Source of the DNA: Pogostemon cablin
Lineage: Eukaryota > Streptophyta > Magnoliopsida > Lamiales > Lamiaceae
Reading direction: 5' to 3'
Assembly: GCA_023678885.1 (NCBI GenBank)
Contig: CM043001.1
Coordinates: forward strand, 1,064,001-1,128,000
DNA length: 64,000 bases
This document shows, in pieces, positions 61,247-64,000 of the stretch. The first letter of the stretch is position 1. Every line of letters begins with the position of its first letter. The translations under genes and the position numbers were made by a program. A model generated the notes under the pieces. It saw only the letters and a list, made by a program, of their open reading frames with translations. It was not told the DNA's origin and made no database searches.

Positions 61247-62495
61247 GAGTAGGTTTCACGGATCTCATTTTGTGAGACGAATTATCTATCAACTAAATAA
61301 TATAATATACTTAATTTATAAATAAGAAAAAAAAAGGCCGTAGCCGGTCACCCGCACCGCACGACTTCTCGGAAAAGAAAGCATATTCGATTAAGAAAGC
61401 ATATTCAATTCGTTAACTAAAGTTAATGTGTTTCCTTTTCTTATACATTTAACATTTGATTTTAAATTATCAAAGTGCAAGTAATATTTAAAATATAATA
61501 TGATTTTTTAAATAAATAAATAGAAAAAGTGATAGATTAAAATTCAAAAGTGATACATCTATTATCATCGAATTATGTTTCATAAAAAAAATTATAAAAT
61601 TAGAAAGTGGTAACCTTTTTAATAAAAAAAATATTGAACAAGGAAAAGTGATATTCAACTAATAAAATTATTAAATAAATAATTTATAAGAAAGACAAAA
61701 AGTGACAACATTTTAATCGAAAGTGATATTTGATTAAGAAAAAATAATACACATCCAATTATATTTAATGAAAGTTTATAAGACGGATAAAAAGTGATAA
61801 TATTTTTAATAAAAATTGATAACATTTTCAATTAAAAGTGATACTCATTTTTTATTAAGAAAAAGTGATACACATCCAATTATAATATTAAATGAAAATT
61901 TTATAAGACGAATAAAAAATGATACTAACATTTTTAATAAAAAGTGATATCTGATAAAAAAGTGATAAACATCCAATTAAATTATTTAGTTAATATTGTA
62001 TTTTACCATACACATAAAAAGTGATAATATTTTTAATGAAAAGTGATACCTGATAAAAGAAAAGTGATAATTATTTAAATGAACTATTCCATAAAATATT
62101 AATATAATAAATAAAAATGGTAATTAATAAATAAAAAGTAAGTTTTTTTTTTAAAAAAATTGTTAATTATATAGTATTATATTGACAATATTTACATTAA
62201 TTGTATTCTTTAAGAAAAATATTCTCTAATTTTATTTACAAATAATTATATAAATATAATAAACAATAATAATCTACTACGTTCTAATATTTTACAAAAA
62301 AAAAAGTTTAACACACAAAAAAAAAAGTAAAAATAGAAGGGCAACAAAAAAATGAATTAGTTAGTCCGATTAATTTGAAGTGTGCTTACAGGTATTTAGC
62401 AAGTTGGCTGTTGATGGTGGATCCGCGAGATTTAAACAAGTTTATATTTGACCCGTCTCACGAAATATCGTGAGACGTTTTCGTACAAATCTTTT
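61247..62495. mobile_element. Palindromic GTGAGAC element (long copy)
   Basis: The left end contains CACGGATCTCATTTTGTGAGACGA and the right end a CGTCTCACG-aaatat-CGTGAGACG hairpin (about 62,455-62,478). The interior repeats AAAAGTGATA and variants at least ten times. It matches the short copy at 11,118-11,388 in both ends and interior style. No protein is encoded. Confidence 0.5.
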
Positions 62496-62783
62496 TCATG
62501 TTTTTGTAGTTTTAAAATTTTAATTATAAAAATATTTTAAATTGAGGTGAAACATCATATCAATGTAGACAACAACTTATCGTAACTGAATGTATGAACA
62601 AATGTGCACATAATTTTTGGCACTATACTCATTAATTTGTTATATCTCCCTTCCTCTCTATCCTCCCTTATCATGAGTTTAGAACTTTTATTTCATCTTA
62701 ATTTTGAATTTTTTTCGTACCAATGATATGTAGACACATGGGCATTGTAGTTCATTAGTTGGATAGAGCATACTTAAAAAAAA

Positions 62784-63105
62784 CTCCGAGATAGACATAC
62801 GAGAGACAAGTTCCGAGAAAATTGACCAATTATTAAATTACACTTATAATATAAAATATATTTCTACTATCAGTTAAAATAAGTTTATAGTGAATAGTAT
62901 TATCCTACTTTAATATATATATATATATATATATTATATTAACTCCGAGATAGACATACTAGAGATAAGTTCTGAGAAAATTGACCAATTATTAAATTAC
63001 ACTTATAATATAAAATATATTTCTACTATCCGTTAAAATAAGTTTATAGTGAATGGTATTATCCTACTTTAATATATATATATATATATATATATTATAT
63101 TATAT
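62784..63105. repeat. 159-bp tandem duplication
   Basis: The unit starting CTCCGAGATAGACATAC and ending in an AT microsatellite occurs at 62,784-62,942 and again from 62,943, with only a few differences. Confidence 0.9.
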
Positions 63106-63701
63106 TATCATACTCTAAAATATTTTTCAATAAATCATTTATTATACTTTAAAAAATATATTTTAATGCACAATAATCATATTTTATTTATATAACAACC
63201 ACGTCTTAACCCATTTCATAATTCATTTTACTCCATAACCGTTTCACTTTGTCTAAAACCAATTATGTCCATTTTTTACCAGATAATACAAATTATTTTA
63301 GTGGATTTTCAAATAAACTCTAACCCATTAATTGCAAAGTGCAACTTTAATATATTTTTAAGATGTTAATTCTTTTATGAAAAAAGAGTCATTTATTTTC
63401 ACTTATATGTATTTGTAATTTTCAAATAATTTTTTAAAGTACAATTCTCACTAAAAACATATTTGAAATGCAAGATACAATTAGCTAGTGATGCTCAGAA
63501 CTTTTACTCTTTGATTAGATTGAAAATTATAATTACTTGGAATTTTGTATAGATATTTAGCTTTATGAATGATATTTTTTTATTGATTAAAAAAAATCAA
63601 CTTTCACCTTGACAATATTTTAAATAAGAAAAAAAATAATTTAAATCAAACTCAAGATGTTTTAGTAATCATTTTATTAGTACAAACAAACATCTTGCAT
63701 C
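63106..63701. other. AT-rich intergenic sequence
   Basis: I see no gene or clear repeat here. Confidence 0.5.
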
Positions 63702-63702
63702 T

Positions 63703-64000
63703 AGAGCCGTCAATTTGGGTTAAATTCAATGGGTCAATCCACTCCAACTCATAAAAACACGTCAATATTCTGCTCCAAAAATGACCAAACCAAAAATGAT
63801 CCACCCCAAAAGCAACTCGCCTCATTTAAACTCACTACACAGTGGGTCACATTGGGTCATGGGTTAACTCGCCCCTAACCCAATAATCTACCACCCATTC
63901 ATATCCCCACCCACACCAACCCCTGCCCACCACTCCCAAACTCACCCCACAAATTTTTTTTTTGTAAAAAATTTAGATTTTAATATTAAAATAATAAAAA
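63703..64000. mobile_element. Probable hAT MITE, truncated by window end
   Basis: TAGAGCCGTCAATTTGGGTT is close to the TAGGGCCGTCAA-type ends of plant hAT MITEs. GC content rises and phrases such as GGGTCA, TGGGTTAA and CCCACC dominate after it, as in that group. The other end is outside the window. Confidence 0.5.

Noticed and set aside
1..64000. CRISPR array, bacterial defence or biosynthetic gene cluster
   Set aside because: The sequence is plant nuclear DNA. Repeats are microsatellites, tandem duplications and transposons, and neighbouring genes are unrelated housekeeping genes.

Overview
The window is nuclear DNA of a flowering plant. It is AT-rich, with GT-AG introns, plant-specific gene families (a RIN4/NOI protein, a DYW-class PPR protein, a plant BAP31-like protein) and plant MITE, Helitron, SINE and Copia families. 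Gene content fits a eudicot. An asterid, perhaps Lamiales, is my guess only. No bacterial, organellar or viral gene was seen.

Layout. 1-3000: an NT-C2-domain gene fragment, AT-rich sequence and a hAT-type MITE with a perfect 8-bp target duplication. 3000-8870: two genes on the minus strand, CDC45 (replication helicase factor, intronless) and RIN4 (immune hub, four coding exons). 8.9-13.9 kb: a repeat-rich spacer with a Mutator-like element nested with a Stowaway MITE, an RNase H relic and a palindromic MITE. 13,887-34,790: a 20.9-kb non-autonomous Helitron with clear ends, holding exon-like islands of unknown origin and a nested 8.2-kb Copia retrotransposon (19,268-27,488). 34.8-37.6 kb: a small MITE and a tRNA-derived SINE with 17-bp target duplications. 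37.6-42.2 kb: a BAP31-like ER protein gene (+) converging on an intronless DYW PPR gene (-), with a tRNA-Lys gene just upstream of the PPR gene. 44.9-51.3 kb: two multi-exon minus-strand genes, a SAM-domain protein and a UBA/PUB-domain protein. 51.3-54.1 kb: several MITEs. 54.1-59.7 kb: a small conserved-looking plant gene of unknown function (+) converging on PIG-T (-). 59.8-64 kb: no gene; tandem repeats, a GTGAGAC-palindrome element and the start of a probable hAT MITE.

The genes are housekeeping or immunity genes with unrelated jobs: replication origin firing, innate immunity, ER trafficking, organelle RNA editing, ubiquitin/p97 biology and GPI anchoring. They form no pathway. From memory, CDC45, RIN4 and the PPR gene match a cluster of close neighbours on Arabidopsis chromosome 3, so their order here may be ancestral. 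I joined the exons of RIN4, the SAM gene, the UBA/PUB gene, PIG-T, the BAP31-like gene and the unknown gene by hand; every junction keeps the reading frame.

I found no convincing undescribed molecular system. The most interesting observations are the large Helitron with its nested Copia (near-identical LTRs but ruined pol), a tRNA-Lys with one extra base in its anticodon arm, an in-frame retainable intron encoding a hydrophobic segment, and a dispersed family of GTGAGAC palindromic elements.
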